Source: Devosia sp.
GTDB taxonomy: Bacteria > Pseudomonadota > Alphaproteobacteria > Rhizobiales > Devosiaceae
Direction: 5' to 3'
Length of the DNA stretch: 64,000 nucleotides
NCBI RefSeq assembly: GCF_014860165.1
Contig: NZ_JACZKG010000072.1
Location: 62,001-126,000 of the forward strand
In this document: piece by piece, positions 1-7,341 of the stretch
Numbering within the stretch: the first letter of the stretch is position 1
How the letters are laid out: the number at the start of each line of letters is the position of its first letter
Notes under the pieces: generated by a model
Database searches by the model: none
Seen by the model: the letters and a program-made list of their open reading frames with translations, nothing else
What the model was told of the DNA's origin: nothing
Program-made: the position numbers and the translations under genes

Positions 1-1
1 A

Positions 2-628
2 TTGCTCAAGGCGCGCCCGACCTATGCCTTCCTAATGGAAGAGGGCGGCGAGGTCGCCGGCACCGATGGCCAGCATCGCTGGCTGATCGACCCGCTCGAC
101 GGCACCACCAATTTCCTGCATTCGATCCCACTCTTTGCCGTCGCCATCGCCCTGGAACGGGCCAACGAGATCGTCGCCTCGGTGATCTACAATCCCGTGC
201 TCGACGAGCTCTATACCGCCGAAAAGGGCGGCGGCACCTGGCTCAACGATCGCAAGCGACTGCGTGTCGCCGGCCGCAAGTCGCTGGCCGACGCAGTCGT
301 GTGCACTGGGATCAAGACCCAGGGCACCGCCAATGATGCGCTGCAGTTGCGCCAACTGGCCCATATCAATCCGGCCGTCGCCGGTATCCGCCGCACCGGC
401 TCCATCTCGATGGACATGGCCTGGCTGGCCTCGGGTCGTTACGACGCGATCTGGGAAGCCGGCCTCGCCCCCTGGGACGTGGCGCCGGGCCTGCTGATGG
501 TCAAGGAAGCCGGTGGCTTCGTCTCCGACTTTGCCGGGAGCCCCGGCTCGGTGTGGAACGGCCAGGTTGTGGCCGGCAACGAAACCCTGCAGGCCGCTTT
601 GCTCAAGCAGCTCAAGGGTATCCAGTAG
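2..628 (+). CDS. Inositol monophosphatase family protein (5' truncated by window edge)
   Basis: This is a Mg-dependent phosphatase of the inositol-monophosphatase (SuhB/CysQ/HisN-like) superfamily, a cytosolic enzyme that hydrolyses sugar- or inositol-type phosphomonoesters. The visible part has the metal-binding DPLDGTTNF motif early on and a second metal-site motif, APWDVAPGLLMVKEAGG, near the C-terminus; both are diagnostic. About 208 codons are in frame from base 2, whereas the family usually has 250-270 residues, so roughly 50 N-terminal residues, including the first EE-containing motif region, lie outside the window. The TTG at base 2 is not taken as the true start. Which substrate it prefers cannot be decided here. 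It is followed by a repeat-bearing gap before the next plus-strand gene. Confidence 0.9.
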   Translation: MLKARPTYAFLMEEGGEVAGTDGQHRWLIDPLDGTTNFLHSIPLFAVAIALERANEIVASVIYNPVLDELYTAEKGGGTWLNDRKRLRVAGRKSLADAVVCTGIKTQGTANDALQLRQLAHINPAVAGIRRTGSISMDMAWLASGRYDAIWEAGLAPWDVAPGLLMVKEAGGFVSDFAGSPGSVWNGQVVAGNETLQAALLKQLKGIQ

Positions 629-669
629 CGTCGGCCATCCTTTAGCGACGCTTCCACATCCACGATGAT

Positions 670-693
670 GTCATCCCGGCGAAGGCCGGGATC
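670..693. repeat. REP-like hairpin, copy 1
   Basis: A short palindromic unit with an 8-bp perfect stem (bases 673-680 with 685-692) and a GAAG loop, beginning GTCATCCCGGC. Similar GTCATTCCCGCGAAGGCGGGAAT units occur at 2953-2976 and 17478-17547, always between genes. It forms an inverted pair with the unit at 742-766. This is a repetitive extragenic palindrome class common in Hyphomicrobiales genomes (inference). Confidence 0.7.
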
Positions 694-741
694 CATCCTC
701 AGATTGCGCCACGTCCGCGGCTGGCCGCGAAACCTCAGGCC

Positions 742-766
742 GGATTCCGGCCTTCGCCGAAATGAC
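742..766. repeat. REP-like hairpin, copy 2 (inverted)
   Basis: Inverted partner of the unit at 670-693. The reverse complement reads GTCATTTCGGCGAAGGCCGG, with one mismatch in the 8-bp stem and the same 4-base loop. The two inverted copies, about 50 bp apart, could fold into one larger cruciform, as also seen at 17478-17547. Confidence 0.65.
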
Positions 767-913
767 ACCGCGACTGGTGATGCTTGCATCTCTTCGGCGC
801 ATCGCCCCCGATCACGCCTCCATCAGCCGTTAACCTTTCTCATTGCCCGACCCGCCTGCGCTGACTACTCTGCCTGCATGTGATTTGCGCGTATGGGGCA
901 AGGTTCAGGCAAG

Positions 914-1900
914 ATGACGCAAGGCTACGATCCCTACCACCTGGCCAGCCCGACCGTTTACCTCGTCAAGATCGTGATATTCCTGGTGCTGGTCGGTCTC
1001 GTCGGGGCCATCCTGTTCACCAGCATCGCGACCTTCTTCTGGGCCAACCCCTTCATCAATTCGATGATCTTCCTGGCTCTGTTCGTTGGCATCTTCCTCA
1101 GCTTCCGTCAGGTCATCCGGCTGTTTCCCGAAGTGAAGTGGGTCAATTCGCTGCAGGATGGCACCACCACCAATGTGCGTCCGCCCATCCTGCTGGCGCC
1201 CGTTGCTGGCATCCTGCGCGAGCGGATCGGGGAAGCGGTGATCACCCCCTCCTCGATGCGCTCGATCCTCGATTCGGTGGGCAACCGTCTCGATGAAGCC
1301 AAGGACACCTCGCGCTACCTTACGGGCCTGCTGGTCTTTCTCGGCCTCATGGGCACTTTCTATGGCCTGCTCGAAACGGTGAGCTCGGTCGCCGGCGTGA
1401 TCAACGCCCTCGACGTCACCTCCGCCGATACCGGCGCCCTCTTCTCCAATCTCAAGGAAGGTCTTGCGGCCCCCCTGGGCGGCATGGGCACGGCCTTTTC
1501 GTCGAGCCTCTTCGGTCTGGCCGGCTCGCTGGTCCTGGGTTTCCTCGACCTCCAGACCAGCCAGGCCCAGAACGCCTTCTATACCGATCTCGAGGACTGG
1601 ATGACCTCGATGACCGAACTCGACCACCCAGTCAGCGCCATGCAGGCCAATGCCGGGGGCCCTGAAATGCAGGCCATGTTCGACAAGCTCGGCGACAGCA
1701 TGCAGAATCAGAATTCGAGCCAGAACGCCATCCGCGCCATGGCCGAACTGGCGCGCGGCATCGATGGCCTGGTCAAGCATATCCGCACCGAGCAGGACGA
1801 CCTGCGCAAGCATATCAACGAGCAGGGCGAGACCAACCGCAAGCTGCGCGAGCTGATCGATGCCGTGCTGTCGCAGGGCGACAACGAGCGGCGGAACTGA
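914..1900 (+). CDS. MotA/TolQ/ExbB-family proton channel protein
   Basis: A predicted inner-membrane subunit of a proton-driven motor. It has hydrophobic segments near residues 15-40 and 47-70, then a long cytoplasmic stretch and two further segments around residues 130-155 and 185-215, where the typical MotA/ExbB sequence (LVFLGLMGTFYGLLETV and a Gly-rich FSSSLFGLAGSLVLGF helix) is found. The last 100 or so residues are hydrophilic and helical and should project into the cytoplasm. I chose the ATG at 914 because an AGGCAAG ribosome site precedes it; an ATG at 893 is in frame but has none. The next gene, 3 bp downstream, encodes the OmpA-domain partner, so the two should form one complex. No flagellar, Tol or Ton genes are nearby, so the work it drives is unknown. 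Confidence 0.8.
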   Translation: MTQGYDPYHLASPTVYLVKIVIFLVLVGLVGAILFTSIATFFWANPFINSMIFLALFVGIFLSFRQVIRLFPEVKWVNSLQDGTTTNVRPPILLAPVAGILRERIGEAVITPSSMRSILDSVGNRLDEAKDTSRYLTGLLVFLGLMGTFYGLLETVSSVAGVINALDVTSADTGALFSNLKEGLAAPLGGMGTAFSSSLFGLAGSLVLGFLDLQTSQAQNAFYTDLEDWMTSMTELDHPVSAMQANAGGPEMQAMFDKLGDSMQNQNSSQNAIRAMAELARGIDGLVKHIRTEQDDLRKHINEQGETNRKLRELIDAVLSQGDNERRN

Positions 1901-1903
1901 CCC

Positions 1904-2929
1904 ATGCCGGGAGCCCGTTCCCGCCGGCGCCAGGAGGCCAACTACTGGCCCGGCTTCGTCGATGCCCTGTCGAGCCTGCTGCTCGTCATCATCTTCATGC
2001 TGTCCCTGTTCATGCTGACCCAGTTTTTCCTCGGCCAGGAAATTCAGGGGCGTGACACCGCGCTGGCCCGGCTCAACAGCCAGATCGCCGAGCTGACGGA
2101 CCTGCTGCAGCTCGAACGCGCCAATTCCGACGACCTGACCACCCAGATCGCCACCCTGTCGGCGACTTTGGGCAGCGCCCAGGCCGACAATGCCGCCCTC
2201 AGCAGCCAGCTCGCCGGCATCGGCACCGGGCTGGGCGACAAGGATGCGACCATTGCCGGGCTGCAGGACGATCTGCTGACTGCCCAGGAACTTTCCGACG
2301 AGGCCAATGCCCAGGTGACGCTGCTCAATCAGCAGCTGGCGGCCCTGCGCACCCAGATCGGCGCCCTTGAAGCTGCGCTCGAGGCCTCCGAGGCGCGCGA
2401 TACCGAATCGCGGACCCAGATCGCCGATCTTGGTCGCCGCCTCAACCTGGCACTGGCCCAGCGCGTGCAGGAACTCAGCCGCTATCGCTCCGACTTCTTC
2501 GGCCGCCTGCGCGATATCCTGGCCGCCCGCGCCGATGTGCGCATCGTCGGCGACCGTTTCGTCTTCCAGTCCGAAGTGCTGTTCGAACCGGGCAAGGCCG
2601 ATATTTCACCCGAAGGCACGCCCGATCTCGATGCCCTGGCCGACGCCATCCTGCAGCTCGAGACCGAGATTCCGCCCGATATCAACTGGGTTTTGCGCAT
2701 CGATGGCCACACCGACATCAGGCCGATCTCCAACGAGCGCTTCCCCTCCAACTGGGAGCTCTCGGCCGCCCGCGCCATCTCGGTGGCGCAATACCTGGTG
2801 ACCAAGGGGGTTTCGCCCAACCGGCTGGTAGCCGCCGGCTTCGGCGAGTTCACTCCGCTCGATCCGGCCGAGAACGAGGACGCCTATCGCAGGAACAGGC
2901 GCATCGAGTTCAAGCTGACCGAGGGGTAG
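1904..2929 (+). CDS. MotB/OmpA-like peptidoglycan-binding stator partner
   Basis: The N-terminus has one transmembrane helix (about residues 21-43) containing a buried acidic/serine patch (VDALSSLLL) like the proton-path helix of MotB-type proteins. Residues 45-190 are a long Leu/Gln/Ala-rich coiled coil, and residues 220-341 form an OmpA-like peptidoglycan-binding domain with the hallmark Asp (DGHTD, about 270) and the Arg of the SAARA helix. The expected topology is an inner-membrane anchor with the coiled coil spanning the periplasm and the C-terminus on the cell wall. It is translationally linked to the upstream channel gene (3 bp gap). The coiled coil is much longer than in flagellar MotB, which argues against a flagellar stator. 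Confidence 0.8.
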   Translation: MPGARSRRRQEANYWPGFVDALSSLLLVIIFMLSLFMLTQFFLGQEIQGRDTALARLNSQIAELTDLLQLERANSDDLTTQIATLSATLGSAQADNAALSSQLAGIGTGLGDKDATIAGLQDDLLTAQELSDEANAQVTLLNQQLAALRTQIGALEAALEASEARDTESRTQIADLGRRLNLALAQRVQELSRYRSDFFGRLRDILAARADVRIVGDRFVFQSEVLFEPGKADISPEGTPDLDALADAILQLETEIPPDINWVLRIDGHTDIRPISNERFPSNWELSAARAISVAQYLVTKGVSPNRLVAAGFGEFTPLDPAENEDAYRRNRRIEFKLTEG

Positions 2930-2952
2930 AAGACACTCTCGCCCCTCACGAC

Positions 2953-2976
2953 GTCATTCCCGCGCAGGCGGGAATC
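2953..2976. repeat. REP-like hairpin, copy 3
   Basis: A single palindromic unit with a perfect ATTCCCGC/GCGGGAAT stem (2956-2963 with 2968-2975) and a GCAG loop, sitting in the 53-bp gap between two convergent genes. It belongs to the family seen at 670-766 and 17478-17547. Here it could also act as a transcription end for either side, although no T-run follows. Confidence 0.7.
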
Positions 2977-2982
2977 CACTCT

Positions 2983-4794
2983 TCAGCCCAGCTCATCCAT
3001 CCGGAACTGCAGCTTGGCCAGTTCCGCATAGCGGCCGCCCTTGGCCACCAGCTGGTCATGCGTGCCCTGGTCAATGACCCGGCCGCCATCGAGCACGAGG
3101 ATATTGTCGGCGTCGCGGATGGTCGCCAGCCGGTGGGCGATGACCAGCGTGGTGCGGCCCTCCATCAGGTGTTCCAGCGCCACCTGCACCAGCCGCTCGC
3201 TCTGGGCGTCCAGCGCACTGGTCGCTTCGTCCAGCAGCAGGATGGGCGCATTCTTGAGGATGGCGCGGGCGATGGCGAGGCGCTGCTTCTGCCCGCCCGA
3301 CAGCGTCACGCCGCGTTCACCCACCATGGTATCGTAGCCCAGCGGCAGGTCCTGGACGAAATCATGCACCAGGGCGGCGCGCGCAGCGGCCTCGACCTCT
3401 GCCTGGCTGGCCTCGGGTTTGCCGAAGCGGATATTCTCGGCAATCGTGCCGGCAAAGATCGTCGGCTCCTGCTCGACATAGGCGAAGCGCTGCCGCAGCT
3501 CGCGCAGCCTGACATCGCGGATGTCGATACCATCGACGCGGATGACACCGCCGCTGACATCGTAGAAACGCTGCAACAGCGACAGCGTCGTCGACTTGCC
3601 GGAACCCGACGCCCCCACCAGCGCCACCGTCTCGCCGCGACCGACGGCAAAATCGAGGCCTTGAAGCACTGGCTCGGCGCCGTCATAGGAAAACGACACC
3701 CCTTCGAACGTCACAGTGCCCAACGCCGGCGCCGGCAGAGCCACTGGATGGGCGATTTCGCGGATCGTCGGCTCGGTATCGAGAATTTCGGTCAGCCGCT
3801 CGGTGGCGCCGGCCACCGATTGCAGCGTGCCCAGCACTTCGCTGACATTGGTCAACGCGCCCGATGCCATCAAAGCATAGACCAGGAACTGCGCCAGTTG
3901 TCCGGCGGTGACCGTGCCCTCGAACACCGAGCGCGCGCCCCACCACACGAGAAACACCAGGGCCGCCGTGCCCAGGAAGATCACCATGCCGACCAGCACC
4001 GAACGCGCCAGCAGGCGCCGCACTTCGGCACGGTAGCTGGCTTCGCTGCGCTCGTCATAGTGCGCGGCCTGCACCGGCTCCTGGGTGAACGATTTGACCG
4101 TGCGGGTGGCGCCCAGCATTTCGGTGGCCATGGCGCTGAGATCGGCCAGGGCGTCCTGCGTCTTGCGCGACATGCCGCGCAGGCGCCGGGCGAAGGTGAT
4201 GACCGGAAAGAGGATCGCGGGCGCCGCCACGACCACCGCCAGCGTCAGGATGGGGCTGGTCAGCAGCATCATCACCAGCGCCCCGACAATGGTCACCGTG
4301 GACCGCAAAGCCAGCGAGAAGCTCGAGCCCACTGCGCCGCGGATCATCGCCACGTCGCCATTGAGCCGGCTGGTCAGCTCGCCCACCCGATGGGTATCGA
4401 AATAGCGCGCATCGAGGCGCAGCAGATGTGCGAACACCGCCTGGCGCAGATCGGCCAGCACCCGCTCGCCAATGACCGAGATGAAATAGAAGCGCGCCCC
4501 GCTCGCCACCGCCATGATCGCTGCCACCGCGATGATCAGCCAGCCATAGCGGCCGACATTCTCAAGATTCTGTGCGACGAACCCCTGGTCGATGGCGCCG
4601 CCCAGCAGGGCGGGGATGGCCAGCGACGCGACGGTGGAGATCAGCAGGAACGCAACGGTCAGCCCGAGCTGCCAGGGATAGCGCAGCATGAACGGCACGA
4701 GCTTGCGCAGCGGCTGCAGCTTGCGGGGGCTGACCACTGGAGTAGCCATCATCTTATCGGGATCGGCCTGAACCGGGACGGCCTGGTCTGTCAT
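2983..4794 (-). CDS. ABC exporter, fused membrane and ATPase domains (MsbA/ABCB-like)
   Basis: A half-size ABC exporter of about 603 residues that should work as a homodimer in the inner membrane. The N-terminal 340 residues form a six-helix ABC_membrane domain. The ATPase domain follows with Walker A GASGSGKST near 392, the signature LSGGQKQR, Walker B ILLLDEATSALD and the H-loop IAHRL. I chose the ATG at 4792-4794 (MTDQAV); an upstream in-frame start would add 54 residues of unconvincing sequence, and MATPVV slightly downstream is also possible. The substrate cannot be read from sequence; lipids, peptides and drugs are all carried by this family. It converges on the MotB-like gene across a REP unit. 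Confidence 0.88.
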   Translation of the reverse strand: MTDQAVPVQADPDKMMATPVVSPRKLQPLRKLVPFMLRYPWQLGLTVAFLLISTVASLAIPALLGGAIDQGFVAQNLENVGRYGWLIIAVAAIMAVASGARFYFISVIGERVLADLRQAVFAHLLRLDARYFDTHRVGELTSRLNGDVAMIRGAVGSSFSLALRSTVTIVGALVMMLLTSPILTLAVVVAAPAILFPVITFARRLRGMSRKTQDALADLSAMATEMLGATRTVKSFTQEPVQAAHYDERSEASYRAEVRRLLARSVLVGMVIFLGTAALVFLVWWGARSVFEGTVTAGQLAQFLVYALMASGALTNVSEVLGTLQSVAGATERLTEILDTEPTIREIAHPVALPAPALGTVTFEGVSFSYDGAEPVLQGLDFAVGRGETVALVGASGSGKSTTLSLLQRFYDVSGGVIRVDGIDIRDVRLRELRQRFAYVEQEPTIFAGTIAENIRFGKPEASQAEVEAAARAALVHDFVQDLPLGYDTMVGERGVTLSGGQKQRLAIARAILKNAPILLLDEATSALDAQSERLVQVALEHLMEGRTTLVIAHRLATIRDADNILVLDGGRVIDQGTHDQLVAKGGRYAELAKLQFRMDELG

Positions 4795-4973
4795 CGCTCG
4801 GTCATGCCACACTGCTTGGGGACCGGACTGACCGGCCGCGCTTGAGGCTCCGATATAGGCCGTGACCGCGAAGGCGGCAACAGCCTCCCCGGTGTGAAAT
4901 TGCCGCGCCCGCGCCCTTGCGGAGCGGCCGGGCTTTCTGTATGAAGCCGCCAACACCCAGTTTAACTGCTCTC

Positions 4974-4991
4974 CGGGCGCCTCGGCGCCCG
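4974..4991 (+). promoter_or_regulatory. Hairpin in rpmE 5' leader
   Basis: A perfect GGGCGCC/GGCGCCC stem with a 2-base TC turn (4975-4990) ends about 21 bp before the rpmE ATG and is followed by GTTTGATTTG. It could be a leader structure used in translational control of ribosomal protein L31, or an attenuator. This is seen as structure only; function is inference. Confidence 0.35.
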
Positions 4992-5011
4992 TTTGATTTG
5001 AGGCGACACCG

Positions 5012-5233
5012 ATGAAGGCAGATACCCATCCGGACTACCACATGATCAATGTGGTGATGACCGACGGCACCAAGTACCAGACCCGTTCGACCTACGGCAA
5101 GGAAGGCGACACCCTTCAGCTGGACATCGATCCCAAGACGCACCCGGCCTGGACCGGCGGCACGGGCCAGCTGCTCGACCGCGGCGGTCGCGTCTCGCGC
5201 TTCAAGGAGCGCTTCAAGGGCCTTGGCATCTAA
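5012..5233 (+). CDS. rpmE: 50S ribosomal protein L31
   Basis: A 73-residue L31 protein of the large ribosomal subunit, where it bridges to the small subunit. It begins [10 protein letters not shown] and contains the conserved Tyr-His-rich start and the FKERFKGLG end. It has no cysteine at all, so it is the zinc-independent (C-minus) form usual in alphaproteobacteria. A leader of about 200 bp with a GC-rich hairpin precedes it and a strong intrinsic terminator follows, so it is probably a single-gene transcript. The gene is divergent from the ABC exporter. Confidence 0.97.
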   Translation: MKADTHPDYHMINVVMTDGTKYQTRSTYGKEGDTLQLDIDPKTHPAWTGGTGQLLDRGGRVSRFKERFKGLGI

Positions 5234-5253
5234 GCCATCCCGTTATGAATTCG

Positions 5254-5283
5254 AAAAGCCCGGCCATCGCGCCGGGCTTTTTC
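5254..5283 (+). terminator. Intrinsic terminator of rpmE
   Basis: The AAAAGCCCGGC stem, CATC-type loop and GCCGGGCTTTTTT arm form a textbook rho-independent terminator 20 bp after the rpmE stop. The A-run on the other side would allow weak function on the minus strand too. Confidence 0.9.
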
Positions 5284-5306
5284 GTACCAACCCGCCGGAG
5301 GCAGCC

Positions 5307-5591
5307 ATGTTCATCCTGACACTGACCTACATCGCCCCGCTTGAGGAGGTCGACAGGCACGTGCCCGCCCATATGGACTGGATCAAGGCCGGCTATGCCA
5401 GCGGTACATTTCTGGCCTCGGGCCGCAAGGTGCCCCGCACCGGCGGCTTTATCCTGGCCAAGGGCGACAGGGCGGGCATCGAGGCGCTGGTTGCGACCGA
5501 CCCCTTCATGGTGGCCGGGGTAACGACCTACGACATCACCGAAGTCGCGGTCGCATTCACGGCCCCGGGCCTGGAACAGCTCAAGGTTTAG
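5307..5591 (+). CDS. YciI-like protein
   Basis: A 94-residue protein of the YciI family (ferredoxin-like alpha/beta fold). It opens MFILTLTYI, followed by a conserved His-x3-His (HVPAHMDW) motif that in the family marks a proposed active site, and the FLASGR / DPFMVAGV blocks. I chose the ATG at 5307 because of a GGAG ribosome site 6 bp upstream. The biological role of most YciI proteins is unknown, so no reaction is assigned. It lies between the rpmE terminator and the convergent DUF1465 gene, whose stop codon overlaps its own by 3 bp. Confidence 0.85.
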   Translation: MFILTLTYIAPLEEVDRHVPAHMDWIKAGYASGTFLASGRKVPRTGGFILAKGDRAGIEALVATDPFMVAGVTTYDITEVAVAFTAPGLEQLKV

Positions 5592-6106
5592 GCCCGCCCG
5601 AACGCCGCCTTGAGCCGCGCCAACTGGTCGGCAATGCCATTAGCCGCGGCGGAATCGAGCTCCGGCATCTTGCCGCGCTCCAGCGTGTCAAACTGCATCA
5701 CCCGGTCGAACAGGCGGTCGCCCTTGTCGATATAGATGCGCAGGGCTTCGGGAAGCTGATCATAGCCCGGGCCGCCGCGTTCCGATGGCGTCGCCGAGAA
5801 TTTGACCTTCTCCTTTTCGGAGCGGGCATTTTCTTTCGATATCTCGCCCTCATTGACCGCGCGCTGCAGCAGCAGCCAGGAGGCCAGCTGCATCAGCCGC
5901 GTGGTCAGACGCATGGATTCGGTAGCGTAGAGGAACGAGGCTTCGCGGCCGAGGATGCGGCTTTCGCTGCGCCCCTCGCCATCGAGATAGGACGCGACAT
6001 CCTCGATCAGCCCCATGCCCTCGCGATAGAGCAGGTCAAAGCCGCCCGATGCCACGATACGTGGCCCGATGGCGATTGCCGATCCGGTCTCTTTCACATC
6101 CGTCAA
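5588..6106 (-). CDS. DUF1465 family protein
   Basis: A conserved alphaproteobacterial protein of unknown function (about 172 residues), cytosolic and mostly helical. Recognisable blocks are the LLYREGMGLIEDVASYLDG region and the RLTTRLMQLASWLLLQRAVNEGE region, which match the DUF1465 pattern. Start choice is open: the first ATG is at 6127, but an almost perfect AGGAGGAG lies inside that extension, 8 bp before an in-frame TTG (6104-6106) that yields MTDVKETG. I prefer the TTG. An ATG between them is out of frame and ends at once. The 3' end overlaps the convergent YciI gene. Confidence 0.8.
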   Translation of the reverse strand: MTDVKETGSAIAIGPRIVASGGFDLLYREGMGLIEDVASYLDGEGRSESRILGREASFLYATESMRLTTRLMQLASWLLLQRAVNEGEISKENARSEKEKVKFSATPSERGGPGYDQLPEALRIYIDKGDRLFDRVMQFDTLERGKMPELDSAAANGIADQLARLKAAFGRA

Positions 6107-6416
6107 GCCATGCTCCTCCTGGCCCATATGCTAGGCGCAATAGGCCGGGGCGTCATCCCTTGTGCGCGATCAAGCTGAAAGGAGCTTTAAAATCAGGGCT
6201 ATACCGGGGCCAAATGCCCCCCGGAAAAGAAAAAAGAGCGGTAAGAACCGCTCTCGAAGTTAACAGGGAGGCGTCAAACAGAGGGAGAAACCACTCTGCA
6301 AAATCCAGAACAATCTGAATAATGCAAGGTTACCGCGCAGAGATTAATTGCAGGTTAACGAGAGTCGATTTCTTAACCCTGCCGCTTGCCGACCTGTTGA
6401 CTACGTCTTTCCAGGC
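6107..6416. other. Gene-poor gap with minus-strand terminator
   Basis: About 310 bp between DUF1465 and a small minus-strand gene. It holds the DUF1465 promoter side, a GC-rich inverted repeat near 6203-6223, and a clear intrinsic terminator on the minus strand (6222-6254). No convincing coding sequence is present on either strand. Confidence 0.6.
6222..6254 (-). terminator. Intrinsic terminator, minus strand
   Basis: A perfect 8-bp stem AGAGCGGT/ACCGCTCT (6235-6242 with 6247-6254, loop AAGA) is followed on the minus strand by a T-rich tract (TTTTTTCTTTT). It would end transcription of the small gene at 6417-6629, about 160 bp upstream. Confidence 0.8.
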
Positions 6417-6629
6417 TCAGCCGCGCCGGTGTGGCGGCCGTTCCAGCAGCGCCCGTCCGGTGATGGTGATCAGGTGGATACCATTAAATGTCTCGAGCCA
6501 TCCCTTGGCCTCGATCCGCGCCAGTTGCTGGTCCGATGCGGTGGCTGAATGGCCCTCCGCCAGCAGCTGCAGCTGTTCGAGATCCAGCGGCCTCACGCCC
6601 TCCAGCACGACATCCCGCTCCGTCAGCAT
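6417..6629 (-). CDS. Small hypothetical protein, 70 aa
   Basis: I do not recognise this protein. It is 70 residues, soluble and acidic in its first half, beginning MLTERDVVLEGVRPLDLEQLQLLAEG and ending in a basic GRALLERPPHRRG tail; the middle (ASDQQLARIEAKGWLE) resembles a winged-helix recognition region of the kind found in tiny regulators. Reading-frame usage is consistent with coding, and a terminator on the same strand follows it. It stands alone between two larger gaps. Confidence 0.55.
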   Translation of the reverse strand: MLTERDVVLEGVRPLDLEQLQLLAEGHSATASDQQLARIEAKGWLETFNGIHLITITGRALLERPPHRRG

Positions 6630-6818
6630 CGTCCGCTCTCCCCTAGGACAATTTGGTGCTCGACGTTAGCCTGTCGGCCGGCCGCTGCAACGTCAACCAG
6701 CCGTTAAGCCTAACCGGCGCGATTTGGTGAACAATTGATGAATGTGCCGTTCCGCCGTCATGCAGGCGGCCTGGTGTCTGCTGCCCATATTGACATTCCG
6801 CCAATGTGGAGAGGCAAG

Positions 6819-7061
6819 ATGACCACCATTTCTGCTGGAGCAGCTGCCGGCCTGCTGGTCGCGCTCATGGTAATCTCAACCACCGATGGCTATGGCGCCG
6901 ACCTGCTGCCCGCCGTCAAGGCCGGCAACGGCTTCGTTCATCCCGGCGATACTAAGGGCTTTAATCCCCAGCCCGATCCGCCGCGCGAGACCACCACCGC
7001 GCCGCAATCGGACCTGTCAGCCGTGATGGGCGACGGCTCCGTCAAACCGGCTGGCCGCTGA
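6819..7061 (+). CDS. Small exported hypothetical protein
   Basis: An 80-residue protein with an apparent signal peptide: MTTISAGAAAGLLVALMVIS then a small-residue site around YGA-DLL. The mature part is about 55 residues, low in hydrophobics, and carries the motif KGFNPQPDPP, a proline-rich string that recurs in small secreted proteins of unknown function. I chose the ATG at 6819 because GGAGAGG lies 5 bp before it; an in-frame ATG at 6735 has no ribosome site. Function unknown. Confidence 0.6.
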   Translation: MTTISAGAAAGLLVALMVISTTDGYGADLLPAVKAGNGFVHPGDTKGFNPQPDPPRETTTAPQSDLSAVMGDGSVKPAGR

Positions 7062-7076
7062 GCGCCCCGGCCATCG

Positions 7077-7259
7077 CTACAGCTTGAACGCGGCGTCGGC
7101 GGCCTTGCGCGTGGCGTCGCGTGCCGCGATGGCAACCCGCAGCCGGGCGATCTCGGCCTCGAGCAGGCCGATGCGCTCGTTGAGCTCCTCCACCGACATG
7201 GTGTCGATGGACATGCCGACCTCATGGGCCTTGGGCTTCTTGATCTCTTCGTCGAACAT
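7077..7259 (-). CDS. DUF1192 family protein
   Basis: A 60-residue alphaproteobacterial protein starting MFDEEIKKPKAHEVG and then MSVEELNERIGLLEAEIARL, a short amphipathic coiled coil. This two-part pattern is the DUF1192 signature. Its role is unknown. The ATG at 7257-7259 is preferred over one 7 codons upstream because the family starts with MFDEE. It is divergent from the quinone oxidoreductase gene, and the trio DUF1192 / oxidoreductase / TrcR is an arrangement I associate with Hyphomicrobiales. Confidence 0.85.
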   Translation of the reverse strand: MFDEEIKKPKAHEVGMSIDTMSVEELNERIGLLEAEIARLRVAIAARDATRKAADAAFKL

Positions 7260-7341
7260 TGTGAGCCTCCGTGCCAGCATTGAACGGCGACATTAGCGCC
7301 AAAGACTTGCGGAGCAAATCGGCTTCGATCAGCATGCCTGC

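Noticed and set aside
914-2929. Zorya-type anti-phage system
   Set aside because: The two membrane proteins resemble ZorA/ZorB in outline, but no ZorC/D/E nuclease or helicase gene follows; the next gene is an ABC exporter on the other strand.
3058-4845. Long plus-strand open frame antisense to the ABC exporter
   Set aside because: It is a GC-rich shadow frame, with His/Arg/Gln-rich low-information sequence and no family motif, lying over a gene with intact Walker and signature motifs.
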